DNA from: Marinococcus luteus
Lineage (GTDB): Bacteria; Bacillota; Bacilli; Bacillales; Marinococcaceae
Assembly: GCF_900106595.1 (NCBI RefSeq)
Contig: NZ_FNNC01000001.1
Coordinates: 62,001-126,000 of the forward strand
Reading direction: 5' to 3'
DNA: 64,000 nucleotides
Of this stretch, positions 27,409-36,520 are shown piece after piece. Each line of letters starts with the position of its first letter. Positions within the stretch are counted from its first letter, which is position 1. A program made the position numbers and the translations under genes. The notes beneath the pieces are model-generated. The model saw nothing but the letters and a program-made list of their open reading frames with translations, had not been told where the DNA came from and searched no databases.

Positions 27409-29244
27409 GTGACAGATTTACGCAAAGATATTCGCAATATCGCGATTATTGCCCACGTTGACCACGGGAAAACGACTCTTGTCGACCAGCTTCTTCGTCA
27501 ATCAGGAACATTTCGGGAAAATGAGCAGGTGGACGAGCGGGCAATGGACACAAACGATATTGAAAAAGAACGCGGCATTACGATTCTGGCTAAAAATACA
27601 GCAGTGAAATACCATGATACGCGTATCAATATTCTTGATACTCCCGGCCACGCGGATTTTGGCGGGGAAGTAGAGCGCATCATGAAAATGGTGGACGGCG
27701 TACTTCTTGTTGTAGATGCCTACGAGGGCTGCATGCCGCAGACGCGCTTTGTTTTGAAAAAAGCACTTGAGCAGAACTTAACCCCGGTGGTAGTAGTAAA
27801 CAAAATCGACCGGGATATGGCCCGCCCGTCAGAAGTTGTGGATGAGGTGCTGGATCTGTTTATCGAGCTTGGAGCGAACGAAGATCAAATCGATTTTCCA
27901 GTTGTTTATGCATCCGCTATTAACGGAACAGCAAGCGAAGATCCTGAAAAACAGGACGAGGACATGGACGTTATTTTCCGCATGATCTCAGACAACGTAC
28001 CGGTTCCTTTTGATAACAGCGATGAGCCGTTCCAGTTCCAGATAGCGATGCTTGATTATAATGACTATCTTGGTAGAATCGGCGTAGGAAGAGTGTTCCG
28101 CGGAACACTCCGGACAGGAGACCATGCTGCACTGGTCAAGCTTGACGGAACGGTAAAAAAATTCCGGATTTCCAAAATGTTCGGTTTCTTTGGACTGAAA
28201 AAAGAAGAAATCAGCGAAGCCAAGGCCGGGGATCTTGTGGCTATTTCCGGTGTGGAAGATATCATGGTCGGGGAAACAATGTGCCCGGTCGATCATCAGG
28301 AAGCACTGCCGGTACTCCGTATTGATGAGCCGACGCTTCAGATGACTATTCTTGTGAACAACAGTCCGTTTGCCGGCCGCGAAGGATCTAAAATTACGAG
28401 CCGTAAAATTGAAGAGCGGCTGCTCACGCAGCTCGAAACAGACGTAAGTCTCCGTGTCGATCCGACGGACAGCCCGGACGCGTGGTTGATTTCCGGACGT
28501 GGTGAGCTTCACCTGTCCATTTTAATTGAAAACCTGCGCCGCGAAGATTTTGAACTCCAGGTATCCAAACCGCAGGTAATCGTTAAAGAAGTGGACGGCG
28601 TGCTCTGCGAGCCGTATGAGCGTCTGCAGGTTGATGTGCCGGAGGACTATACCGGAGCGGTTATGGAGTCTCTCGGTGAACGTAAAGGCGAAATGGAAAA
28701 CATGGTCAATAAAGGCGATGGCCAGGTCCGGATTGATTTCATGATTCCATCCCGTGGTTTGGTTGGATATACGAATGAATTCCTATCCCAGACCAAAGGA
28801 TACGGCATCCTGAACCATACGTTTGAAGAATACCGTCCGTATATTAAAGAACAGATTGGCGGCCGCCGTCAGGGAGTGCTCGTTTCCATGGAAAATGGAA
28901 AAGCGACTCCGTACAGTATGATGCAGCTTGAAGACCGCGGTACAATGTTTGTTGAGCCCGGAACCGAAATTTATGAAGGCATGATTGTCGGCGAACACAG
29001 CCGCGAAAATGATCTGGCTGTAAACGTGACAAAGGCGAAGCAGCAGACAAACGTGCGTTCAGCTAACAAAGATCAGACTGTAACGATGAAACGGCCCCGG
29101 ATTCTGACTCTCGAAGAAGCTCTCGAGTATTTAAACGCAGATGAGTACTGTGAAGTTACTCCGGATTCAATCCGGCTCAGAAAGAAAATTCTCCAAAAAG
29201 GCGAACGTGAACGCGAAGAAAAACGCCAGAGCGTTTCCAAATAA
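27409..29244 (+). CDS. typA: Ribosome-associated GTPase TypA/BipA
   Basis: A translational GTPase acting in ribosome assembly and stress or cold adaptation. It has 611 residues. G1 is AHVDHGKTTL (about 15-24), followed by RGITI, DTPGHADFGG and NKID, then EF-G-like domains III and V and the BipA C-terminal domain. The start is GTG 27409 after TAGGAGAGA. It is monocistronic, with a structured leader and a strong bidirectional terminator. Confidence 0.97.
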   Translation: MTDLRKDIRNIAIIAHVDHGKTTLVDQLLRQSGTFRENEQVDERAMDTNDIEKERGITILAKNTAVKYHDTRINILDTPGHADFGGEVERIMKMVDGVLLVVDAYEGCMPQTRFVLKKALEQNLTPVVVVNKIDRDMARPSEVVDEVLDLFIELGANEDQIDFPVVYASAINGTASEDPEKQDEDMDVIFRMISDNVPVPFDNSDEPFQFQIAMLDYNDYLGRIGVGRVFRGTLRTGDHAALVKLDGTVKKFRISKMFGFFGLKKEEISEAKAGDLVAISGVEDIMVGETMCPVDHQEALPVLRIDEPTLQMTILVNNSPFAGREGSKITSRKIEERLLTQLETDVSLRVDPTDSPDAWLISGRGELHLSILIENLRREDFELQVSKPQVIVKEVDGVLCEPYERLQVDVPEDYTGAVMESLGERKGEMENMVNKGDGQVRIDFMIPSRGLVGYTNEFLSQTKGYGILNHTFEEYRPYIKEQIGGRRQGVLVSMENGKATPYSMMQLEDRGTMFVEPGTEIYEGMIVGEHSRENDLAVNVTKAKQQTNVRSANKDQTVTMKRPRILTLEEALEYLNADEYCEVTPDSIRLRKKILQKGEREREEKRQSVSK

Positions 29245-29245
29245 A

Positions 29246-29285
29246 AAAATTCCGGCTGCAGTAAAAACTGCAGCCGGAATTTTTA
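29246..29285. terminator. Bidirectional terminator between typA and ylaI
   Basis: A 17-bp perfect stem (AAATTCCGGCTGCAGT with its complement) closed by AAAA, flanked by A- and T-runs. Confidence 0.93.
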
Positions 29286-29335
29286 TTATTAATAAACATG
29301 TTTCCGAAAAGCCGAGGGCCTGTAAGATCTCACTA

Positions 29336-29539
29336 TTACCAGTTGTTGTTTTTAACCGGGTCCCGGTACAGACGGAAATGGCCGGTAGCTTTTCTCTCGT
29401 TTGTCCGGTTCGAAATCCGGTCATGGCATTCGGGGCACATATACGTGTGAATCGGCCGATTCCTAATTTTTTTTGCTTCAGGGTTTTCATCGTCCAATTT
29501 ATGAATTTCATCGCAGATTACGCACTTTACCCGCATCAT
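29336..29539 (-). CDS. ylaI: Zinc-ribbon protein YlaI (DUF2197)
   Basis: A 67-residue protein with two CxxC pairs (CVIC at 6-9; CPEC at 35-38), expected to bind one Zn2+. A basic tail (RTNERKATGHFRLYRD) follows. It matches B. subtilis YlaI in position and pattern; function unknown. AGAGGTG precedes the tandem ATGs at 29539/29536. The ylaH gene found between typA and ylaI in B. subtilis is absent. Confidence 0.88.
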   Translation of the reverse strand: MMRVKCVICDEIHKLDDENPEAKKIRNRPIHTYMCPECHDRISNRTNERKATGHFRLYRDPVKNNNW

Positions 29540-29721
29540 TTCATTTCACCTCTGCTTTGTTCAGCCAAAAGATATGCACCAAGTATAACACGCCCGCTGC
29601 CCTGATAACAGAAAGAGCGTCAGCAGATTGGGACAGAAAAAAATAAACAGATAAATCCGAAAAAGATTGGACAAATTTTCTGATCAAAATGGTACTATTA
29701 TACATATAAGGGGGGATACAT

Positions 29722-30180
29722 ATGGCTAGTCGAGTGTTTGACGAACTACCCGACGAAATCGTCCATTTATTAAAGCAGGAACAATATGTGACGGTTTCTA
29801 CCATCGAACCGAACAATTCCACCCCGGACGTTCACGCTGTCTCATGGGTTTATGCAGCGTCTCCGCGGATTCTCCGGTTTGCTGTTGATGCCCGGGCGTC
29901 TGCAGTGAAAAATCTGCGGGAAATACCTGGCATGGCAATGACTGTCATCGGCGGAGGCACTACGTATTCCATTGCAGGAGAAGGGAAAATTTTAACAACT
30001 GAAGTAAGTGGAATTTCTTTTCCGCTTGCGATTATAGAAGTGAATGTTGTTGAAGTGAAGGACATAATGTTTTATGGATCGAAAATGCTCCGCGGACCGT
30101 TGTTTGAGAAGACATACGACCCGGAAGCGGCAGAAGAATTAGACAAAAAAGTACTTGAAGCGATGAAGAATATATACTGA
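29722..30180 (+). CDS. ylaL: FMN-binding split-barrel family protein YlaL
   Basis: A 152-residue protein of the pyridoxamine-5'-phosphate oxidase-like fold. The segments YVTVSTIEPNNSTPDVHAVSW in two parts and LRFAVDARASAVKNLRE match the split-barrel flavin-binding core. The reaction is unknown. AAGGGGGG precedes ATG 29722. It is followed 44 nt later by the phoH-type gene; both are adjacent in B. subtilis too. Confidence 0.85.
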   Translation: MASRVFDELPDEIVHLLKQEQYVTVSTIEPNNSTPDVHAVSWVYAASPRILRFAVDARASAVKNLREIPGMAMTVIGGGTTYSIAGEGKILTTEVSGISFPLAIIEVNVVEVKDIMFYGSKMLRGPLFEKTYDPEAAEELDKKVLEAMKNIY

Positions 30181-30224
30181 ATGTAAAGATCCCGATAGAG
30201 ACAAGATAGGGGGAAGCACCTGAT

Positions 30225-31547
30225 ATGAAAAAAATTTACGTTTTAGATACGAACGTACTGCTCCAAGATCCCCAGGCCATTTACCAGTTTGAAGAACATC
30301 ATGTCGTAATTCCAGCTGTCGTATTAGAAGAAATTGATGCCAAAAAAAGATTAATGGATGAGCTCGGCAGGAATGCGAGAGAGACAGCAAGAATTCTGGA
30401 CCGGTTCCGTGGAAAAGGCAGGCTGCATGAAGGAGTTCCTCTTGGTTCAGGAGGCACACTGCGTGTAGAGCTGAATCACCGTTCGTATGAGAGCATGAAA
30501 GATACCTTTATAGAGGTAACCAATGACAACCGTATTCTGGCAGTGGCTCAAAATTTAAAGGACGAATACGAACTGATGGGAGACTACCATGTCGTCATTA
30601 TCAGCAAAGACGCTCTTGTACGCGTAAAAGCAGACGCACTCGGTATAACAGCCGAAGACTTTCTGAATGACCGCGTCACTCAGTACGACAATATTTACAA
30701 AGGGCATCAGACGCTGACGGTTGACCGGCCGCTGCTTGACGCTTTTTTTGAGGAAGGGTCACTGGCCTCTGAAGAAGTTTCGGAACAAGGATTTTGTCCT
30801 CACGAATTCCTCATCTTAAGAGACGCCCTGAGCAGCTCTTCAGCTCTTGCAAAAGTCGATGAATCCGGAAAAAGAATCCGCAAGTTCACTTCCGATATTG
30901 ACCATGTGTGGGGCATACGGCCGAAAAATGTTGAACAGAAGATGGCACTTGAGCTGCTGCTCAGAGAAGATATCCCGCTTGTAACGTTAACCGGAAGGGC
31001 AGGGACTGGAAAGACCCTGTTAACGCTAGCAGCCGGTTTGCTTCAGATTGAAGACATGGAGCGCTACCATAAGCTGCTGGTGGCAAGACCTGTCGTTCCG
31101 CTTGGGAAAGATATAGGGTATCTGCCGGGTGAAAAGGATGAAAAACTGCGGCCCTGGATGCAGCCTATCTATGATAATCTGGAGTATTTATTTAACGCTA
31201 AGAAGCCTGGCGAACTCGATTCCATTCTTGCCGGGATGGGATCAATTCAGGTGGAGGCTTTAACTTATATCCGGGGCCGGAGCATTCCGGATCAGTATAT
31301 TATTATTGATGAAGCCCAAAATCTGACAAAGCATGAGGTGAAAACGATACTGACAAGGGTGGGGGAAGGCAGTAAAATTGTTTTTCTCGGCGACCCGGCC
31401 CAGATCGATCATCCGTATCTCGATGAACTGAATAATGGGCTCGCTTATGTGGTTGAAATGTTCAAAAACCAGGGGGTCAGCGGGCATGTAAAACTGGAAA
31501 AAGGAGAACGCTCCGGCCTTGCCCAGCTTGCAGCAGATATATTATAA
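30225..31547 (+). CDS. ylaK: PhoH family protein with N-terminal PIN domain (PhoH2 type)
   Basis: A 440-residue fusion of a PIN ribonuclease domain (residues about 1-150; acidic residues in VLDTNVLL and EEIDAKK) with a PhoH ATPase domain (Walker A GRAGTGKTLL, Walker B YIIIDEAQN). PIN-PhoH proteins in mycobacteria unwind and cleave RNA; here that activity is inferred. AGGGGGAA precedes ATG 30225. The unit ends at the perfect terminator at 31548. Confidence 0.92.
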   Translation: MKKIYVLDTNVLLQDPQAIYQFEEHHVVIPAVVLEEIDAKKRLMDELGRNARETARILDRFRGKGRLHEGVPLGSGGTLRVELNHRSYESMKDTFIEVTNDNRILAVAQNLKDEYELMGDYHVVIISKDALVRVKADALGITAEDFLNDRVTQYDNIYKGHQTLTVDRPLLDAFFEEGSLASEEVSEQGFCPHEFLILRDALSSSSALAKVDESGKRIRKFTSDIDHVWGIRPKNVEQKMALELLLREDIPLVTLTGRAGTGKTLLTLAAGLLQIEDMERYHKLLVARPVVPLGKDIGYLPGEKDEKLRPWMQPIYDNLEYLFNAKKPGELDSILAGMGSIQVEALTYIRGRSIPDQYIIIDEAQNLTKHEVKTILTRVGEGSKIVFLGDPAQIDHPYLDELNNGLAYVVEMFKNQGVSGHVKLEKGERSGLAQLAADIL

Positions 31548-31584
31548 GAAAAGACAGCTGGAAACTCTCCAGCTGTCTTTTCTG
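31548..31584. terminator. Bidirectional terminator
   Basis: AGAAAAGACAGCTGGA pairs perfectly with TCCAGCTGTCTTTTCT around a 5-nt loop, between two convergent genes. Confidence 0.92.
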
Positions 31585-31585
31585 A

Positions 31586-32098
31586 TTATTTTACCCGAAA
31601 GCCCGTCACGTGCCGAATAGGATTGGTCTTATTGGATCCGTCCCCGTAATATATGTGAACCGGTCCGTCTTCTTTCAACGGGCTTCCTTTATGGGAAAAT
31701 GCCACAATGAAATTTTTTGCCTCCTCAAGAGAAACGAGATGAGTTTCCGCTTCAGTTTCCACAACGACGTGGCTGGCGTCTTCTTTCGGTTCGGCGTTCT
31801 CCAAAAACGGCTCGAATCTGATGCCAAATGATCCATTAATGATAGCTTCTTTTTTGTTGCGCACCTTATTGGTGCGTCCCCGGCCAGGATCCGGGTCCGG
31901 GGCGTTTGACCCTTCTTCGCGGTCTCTTGCAAACCTTCTGGCTGTATGATCAGCTTCCGTGGAAGGCTGTTCTTCAGCGGAAGGATCGGTATCAAAATAC
32001 GTGTCGAGGTCAATTTTACGGTCGTCAAAAATCCATGTAGTAGGATCGAGGGTGATCGGGAAATGAACATTTCCCTGGATCATTACAATGAAATTCAT
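31586..32098 (-). CDS. Conserved hypothetical protein of Bacillaceae
   Basis: A 170-residue protein I cannot assign. An N-terminal block (IQGNVHFPITLDPTTWIFDD) and a C-terminal block (HKGSPLKEDGPVHIYYGDG) look conserved and globular; they flank an acidic, Pro- and Arg-rich low-complexity middle (about residues 45-85). No signal peptide, membrane segment or catalytic motif is evident. GGAGGTG 6 nt before ATG 32098 fixes the start. It is convergent with the phoH gene. Confidence 0.72.
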   Translation of the reverse strand: MNFIVMIQGNVHFPITLDPTTWIFDDRKIDLDTYFDTDPSAEEQPSTEADHTARRFARDREEGSNAPDPDPGRGRTNKVRNKKEAIINGSFGIRFEPFLENAEPKEDASHVVVETEAETHLVSLEEAKNFIVAFSHKGSPLKEDGPVHIYYGDGSNKTNPIRHVTGFRVK

Positions 32099-32307
32099 GA
32101 GGAGCACCTCCAATTAAATAGCTGCTGATAGGAACTGGTTTTTATGCTACCACAACCGGGTAATAGAGAAAAAGCAGAAGCTATTGCTGCCCCGGAAATT
32201 GTGGCATATAGTCTGAAGAATCAAGATTTTATACGCAAACCATCTTGCTTTTTTTTTAATGAACAGATAAGATGAATAGAAGGAGTCAGCTTGTAGGAGG
32301 GATTGCC

Positions 32308-32589
32308 TTGAGCACGAGGGCAGCAACAGAACATAGTGAGAAAGCATATGCTTTATTAAAAGCAGATGCTGAGAAAATTAGAAAACTTATTGAAGTACAG
32401 ATGGACAACCTGACAATGCCTCAATGCCCGCTTTACGAAGAGGTGCTTGATACACAAATGTTTGGCCTTTCAAGAGAAATTGATTTTGCCATTCGTTTAA
32501 ATCTCATCGACGAACATACCGGTAAACAAATTCTTTCTGAACTCGAACGGAAACTTGCTGCTTTTCATGAAGCGACAGTCGGTGGATGA
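32308..32589 (+). CDS. ylaN: YlaN family protein (UPF0358)
   Basis: A 93-residue helical protein conserved in Bacilli. The block [20 protein letters not shown], then [16 protein letters not shown], is the family hallmark. In B. subtilis and Staphylococcus aureus YlaN is linked to iron homeostasis and interacts with Fur. The start is TTG 32308 behind TAGGAGGG; the upstream in-frame ATG 32272 has no spacing-compatible site. B. subtilis ylaN is followed by ftsW; here a terminator and pycA follow. Confidence 0.92.
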   Translation: MSTRAATEHSEKAYALLKADAEKIRKLIEVQMDNLTMPQCPLYEEVLDTQMFGLSREIDFAIRLNLIDEHTGKQILSELERKLAAFHEATVGG

Positions 32590-32590
32590 G

Positions 32591-32624
32591 CCAAGCTATT
32601 CTAATTGAATAGCTTGGTTTTTTT
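32591..32624 (+). terminator. Terminator after ylaN
   Basis: CCAAGCTATTC pairs perfectly with GAATAGCTTGG around TAATT, then T7. Confidence 0.92.
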
Positions 32625-32655
32625 ACAAACAGGCGTATTTTTAATTCAAAGTTTT

Positions 32656-32820
32656 ATGCAGGAGAAAAACAGGGTAAAGAAACGTTACGCAGGAACCTTG
32701 CACATTCAAAATAAGTATAAATTTTTAAAAAATGAGAATATTACTTTGACAGATGGCCTAGTTCTTGCGTATGATAATTTATATTTAGAATTATCAGTCA
32801 TTGAAGATAATTCTGATTGA
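32656..32820 (+). CDS. Doubtful small ORF between ylaN and pycA
   Basis: 54 codons from ATG 32656; Lys/Asn-rich start, then LTDGLVLAYDNLYLELSVIED. There is no good ribosome binding site at this ATG, and the open frame upstream starts inside the ylaN terminator. It may be spurious or part of the pycA leader. I do not recognise it. Confidence 0.25.
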   Translation: MQEKNRVKKRYAGTLHIQNKYKFLKNENITLTDGLVLAYDNLYLELSVIEDNSD

Positions 32821-32872
32821 TCCTATCGGGATAAGATAGATAGATCCTGCATTAGATAAGAGGAGGAGAAGG

Positions 32873-35800
32873 ATGAACGGTCTAGAGAATATTAAAAAGG
32901 TACTAGTAGCAAACCGCGGTGAAATTGCTATACGCATATTTCGGGCGTGCACCGAATTACATATACGCACCGTGGCTATTTATTCCAATGAAGATGTAGG
33001 GGCGTTTCACCGTTATAAAGCAGACGAAGCATACTTAGTAGGGGAAGGGCAGAAGCCAATCGATGCGTACCTGGATATCGAAGACATTATCCGTACGGCA
33101 AAAGAGAACGGGGTCGACGCGATTCACCCGGGCTACGGGTTTCTTTCTGAAAATATTGATTTTGCCAGAAGATGTGACGAAGAAGGCATCACCTTCATCG
33201 GGCCTGAAACCCGTCACCTGGAGATGTTCGGGGATAAAGTCAAAGCAAGAGAAACAGCTATCGCTGCCGATCTTCCGGTTATTCCAGGAAGCGACGGGCC
33301 GGTAGACAGTGTGGAGGAAGTAAAGGACTTTACTGACAAGCACGGATTCCCGATCATGATTAAAGCTTCCCTTGGCGGCGGCGGACGGGGCATGCGTATT
33401 GTCCGCGACGCAGAATCGCTGGAGGATGCTTACGACCGGGCGAAATCCGAAGCCAAATCTGCTTTTGGCAACGACATTGTTTATGTTGAAAAGTTCGTGG
33501 AAAATCCAAAGCACATTGAAGTACAGGTGCTCGGTGATAAAGCAGGAAACGTCATACATTTATACGAGCGTGACTGCTCAATTCAGCGCCGTCACCAGAA
33601 GGTAGTGGAGGTAGCGCCGAGTATTGCGCTCGACGAGTCGCTGCGTGAACGTATTTGCGATGCAGCCGTCAAGCTTGCCAGAAATATTGAATACGTTAAT
33701 GCGGGCACGGTGGAGTTTCTTGTAAACGACCAGGGCGAATTTTTCTTTATTGAAGTGAACCCGCGTGTGCAGGTGGAGCACACAATTACAGAAATGATTA
33801 CCGGGGTGGACATCGTGCAGTCCCAGTTGAAAATCGCTGACGGGGGCACTCTGCACGACGCTTCCATAGATATTCCGGAGCAAAAAGATATTAAAACGTT
33901 TGGGTATGCTATCCAGTCCCGTGTGACGACAGAGGACCCTGCGAATGATTTTATGCCGGATACAGGACGGATTATGGCTTACCGTTCAAGCGGCGGCTTC
34001 GGAGTGAGGCTCGATGCTGGTAACGGTTTCCAGGGAGCGATCATTTCCCCGTACTACGATTCGCTGCTTGTAAAAGTATCTACATGGGCGCGCACGTTTG
34101 AAGGAGCGTCTGAAAAAATGCTCCGGAACCTGCGGGAATTCCGGATCCGCGGTATTCGTACAAACATCCCGTTTCTGGAAAATGTCGTCCAGCACGAGAA
34201 ATTCATTACGGGCACATACGACACATCCTTTATCGATTCGAGTCCGGAGCTGTTCGTCTTTCCGGTACGTCAGGACCGCGGAACGAAAATGCTCACATTT
34301 ATCGGTGAAACGATTGTAAACGGGTATCCTGGGCTTGAAAATACACCAAAGCCGACGCTCAACAAGCCAGTGGTCCCAAAAATCGATAAGAAAAAGCCGA
34401 TACCGAGAGGAACGAAGCAGATTCTCGACGAACAGGGGCCGGAGGGACTTGCGAACTGGGTCAAAGATCAAAACGAAGTGCTTTTGACCGACACCACGTT
34501 CCGCGACGCCCACCAGTCGCTGCTTGCCACCAGGGTCCGGAGCGACGACCTGAAGCGTATCGCAGAGCCAACCTCCCGGATGCTCCCTAACTTATTCTCC
34601 TCCGAGATGTGGGGTGGGGCTACTTTTGATGTGGCCATGCGCTTTCTGCATGAAGATCCGTGGACCCGGCTGCTTGAACTTCGTGAGCGCATGCCGAACA
34701 CGCTCCTGCAGATGCTTTTCCGTTCGTCCAATGCCGTGGGATACAAAAACTATCCGGACAACCTGATTAAAGAGTTTGTTCAAAAATCAGCATATGCCGG
34801 CATCGATGTTTTCCGTATCTTTGATTCCCTTAACTGGCTGAAAGGCATGACGCTTACGATTGATGAAGTGCGTCAGACAAATAAAATTGCTGAGGCAGCT
34901 ATGTGTTATACAGGGGATATTCTCGACCCTAAACGGGACAAATATGACCTGAAATATTATAAAAATCTCGCAAAAGAGCTTGAAAACGCCGGCGCCCACA
35001 TTCTGGGCATCAAAGATATGGCAGGCCTGTTAAAGCCGGAAGCCGCGTACCAGCTTGTCTCTGAACTTAAGGATTCGATTTCCATCCCGGTTCACCTGCA
35101 CACGCATGACACGAGCGGCAACGGTATTTTCACATATGCCCGTGCTGTTGAAGCAGGAGTGGATATTGTCGATGTGGCTGAAAGTTCCATGGCAGGTCTT
35201 ACTTCGCAGCCAAGCGCAGACGGCCTGTACTATGCACTGGCAGGCAACAAGCGCCAGCCGAAAATTGATGTTGGCGCCCTGCAGGAGCTCAGTGACTTCT
35301 GGGATACGACGCGTGAATACTACCAGGGCTTTGAAAGCGGTATGCGTTCGCCTGCACCTGAGGTATATGAACACGAAATGCCGGGCGGCCAGTACAGCAA
35401 TCTGCAGCAGCAGGCCAAAGCGGTAGGCCTTGGCGACCGCTGGCGGGAAGTGAAAAAAATGTACCGCCGTGTCAATGACATGTTTGGGGACGTTGTAAAA
35501 GTAACACCTTCGTCGAAAATCGTTGGGGATATGGCACTGTATATGGTACAGAACGACCTGACAGAAGAGGATGTTTACGATAACGGCCAGAACCTCGACT
35601 TCCCGGACTCCGTAGTGGAATTCTTCCAGGGGTATTTAGGGCAGCCGCACCAGGGCTTCCCGGAAAAACTTCAAAAAATTATTTTGAAGGACCGTACCCC
35701 GATTACGAACCGTCCGGGTGAAAACCTCGAACCGGTCGACTTCAAAGCTATTGAAGAAGAGCTCTTTAATACACTCGACCGGCCAGTGACGAGCCATGAT

Positions 35801-36319
35801 ATGATTTCCTACGCGATGTATCCAAAAGTATACATGGAGTTTGAACAGTTCCGGCAAAGCTTCAGTGATGTATCTATGTTGGATACACCGACATTTTTCT
35901 ACGGGCTCGAGCTCGGGGAGACAGTGGAAGTGGAAATCGAAAAAGGAAAAACGCTGATCGTGAAGCTCATTTCTGTATCAGAGCCGGATGAAACCGGTCA
36001 TAGAAATGTGTACTTTGAATTGAACGGGCAGTCCCGTGAGGTGGTTATTAAGGATAAAAACGCCAAGGTGGATGCCAATGTACGTCCGAAAGTAGACAAA
36101 TCAAATCCTAACCAAATCGGAGCAACGATGCCTGGAACCGTGCTGAAAACCTCTGTAAAAGAGGGAGATGAAGTGGCTAAAGGCGACCAGCTTATGATTA
36201 CAGAAGCAATGAAGATGGAAACGACCGTACAGGCCCCATTTGATGGAAAAATCAAAGGCGTGTATGTAGGAAATAATGAACCGATCGAATCGGGAGATCT
36301 CCTTCTCGAATTTGAATAA
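32873..36319 (+). CDS. pycA: Pyruvate carboxylase
   Basis: Converts pyruvate, bicarbonate and ATP to oxaloacetate, refilling the TCA cycle. The 1148-residue protein contains the biotin carboxylase domain (about 1-455, with GGGGRGMR glycine loop), the carboxyltransferase domain (about 530-810, TTFRDAHQSLLATR), the allosteric/tetramer domain, and the biotinyl domain with biotin lysine K1114 in EAMKMET. AGAGGAGGAGAAGG precedes ATG 32873. In B. subtilis it is stimulated by the c-di-AMP receptor CbpB, which is also encoded here (43668). Confidence 0.97.
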   Translation: MNGLENIKKVLVANRGEIAIRIFRACTELHIRTVAIYSNEDVGAFHRYKADEAYLVGEGQKPIDAYLDIEDIIRTAKENGVDAIHPGYGFLSENIDFARRCDEEGITFIGPETRHLEMFGDKVKARETAIAADLPVIPGSDGPVDSVEEVKDFTDKHGFPIMIKASLGGGGRGMRIVRDAESLEDAYDRAKSEAKSAFGNDIVYVEKFVENPKHIEVQVLGDKAGNVIHLYERDCSIQRRHQKVVEVAPSIALDESLRERICDAAVKLARNIEYVNAGTVEFLVNDQGEFFFIEVNPRVQVEHTITEMITGVDIVQSQLKIADGGTLHDASIDIPEQKDIKTFGYAIQSRVTTEDPANDFMPDTGRIMAYRSSGGFGVRLDAGNGFQGAIISPYYDSLLVKVSTWARTFEGASEKMLRNLREFRIRGIRTNIPFLENVVQHEKFITGTYDTSFIDSSPELFVFPVRQDRGTKMLTFIGETIVNGYPGLENTPKPTLNKPVVPKIDKKKPIPRGTKQILDEQGPEGLANWVKDQNEVLLTDTTFRDAHQSLLATRVRSDDLKRIAEPTSRMLPNLFSSEMWGGATFDVAMRFLHEDPWTRLLELRERMPNTLLQMLFRSSNAVGYKNYPDNLIKEFVQKSAYAGIDVFRIFDSLNWLKGMTLTIDEVRQTNKIAEAAMCYTGDILDPKRDKYDLKYYKNLAKELENAGAHILGIKDMAGLLKPEAAYQLVSELKDSISIPVHLHTHDTSGNGIFTYARAVEAGVDIVDVAESSMAGLTSQPSADGLYYALAGNKRQPKIDVGALQELSDFWDTTREYYQGFESGMRSPAPEVYEHEMPGGQYSNLQQQAKAVGLGDRWREVKKMYRRVNDMFGDVVKVTPSSKIVGDMALYMVQNDLTEEDVYDNGQNLDFPDSVVEFFQGYLGQPHQGFPEKLQKIILKDRTPITNRPGENLEPVDFKAIEEELFNTLDRPVTSHDMISYAMYPKVYMEFEQFRQSFSDVSMLDTPTFFYGLELGETVEVEIEKGKTLIVKLISVSEPDETGHRNVYFELNGQSREVVIKDKNAKVDANVRPKVDKSNPNQIGATMPGTVLKTSVKEGDEVAKGDQLMITEAMKMETTVQAPFDGKIKGVYVGNNEPIESGDLLLEFE

Positions 36320-36329
36320 CAGGTAAAAA

Positions 36330-36357
36330 AGATCGGCCGGCGGGCCGGTCTTTTTTT
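36330..36357 (+). terminator. Terminator after pycA
   Basis: AGATCGGCC pairs with GGCCGGTCT (one G-U), loop GGCG, then T7. Confidence 0.9.
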
Positions 36358-36520
36358 ATGATGAATATAAAAAGGAGGTATTTTTCCCAGCATCGAGAAA
36401 AACATTTCTGGAAAGATAAATCTGTTTGGGGGATGTTTTCTTCAGGAAAAAGCGTAAAATAAACGGAAAAAAGGTATAGAATTGAAGAGGAAGCATTAGG
36501 GTTTAAAAGGAGCGGAGTGT

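Noticed and set aside
32605-32655. Upstream extension of the small ORF before pycA
   Set aside because: Begins inside the 3' arm of the ylaN terminator, so it would not be part of a normal transcript.
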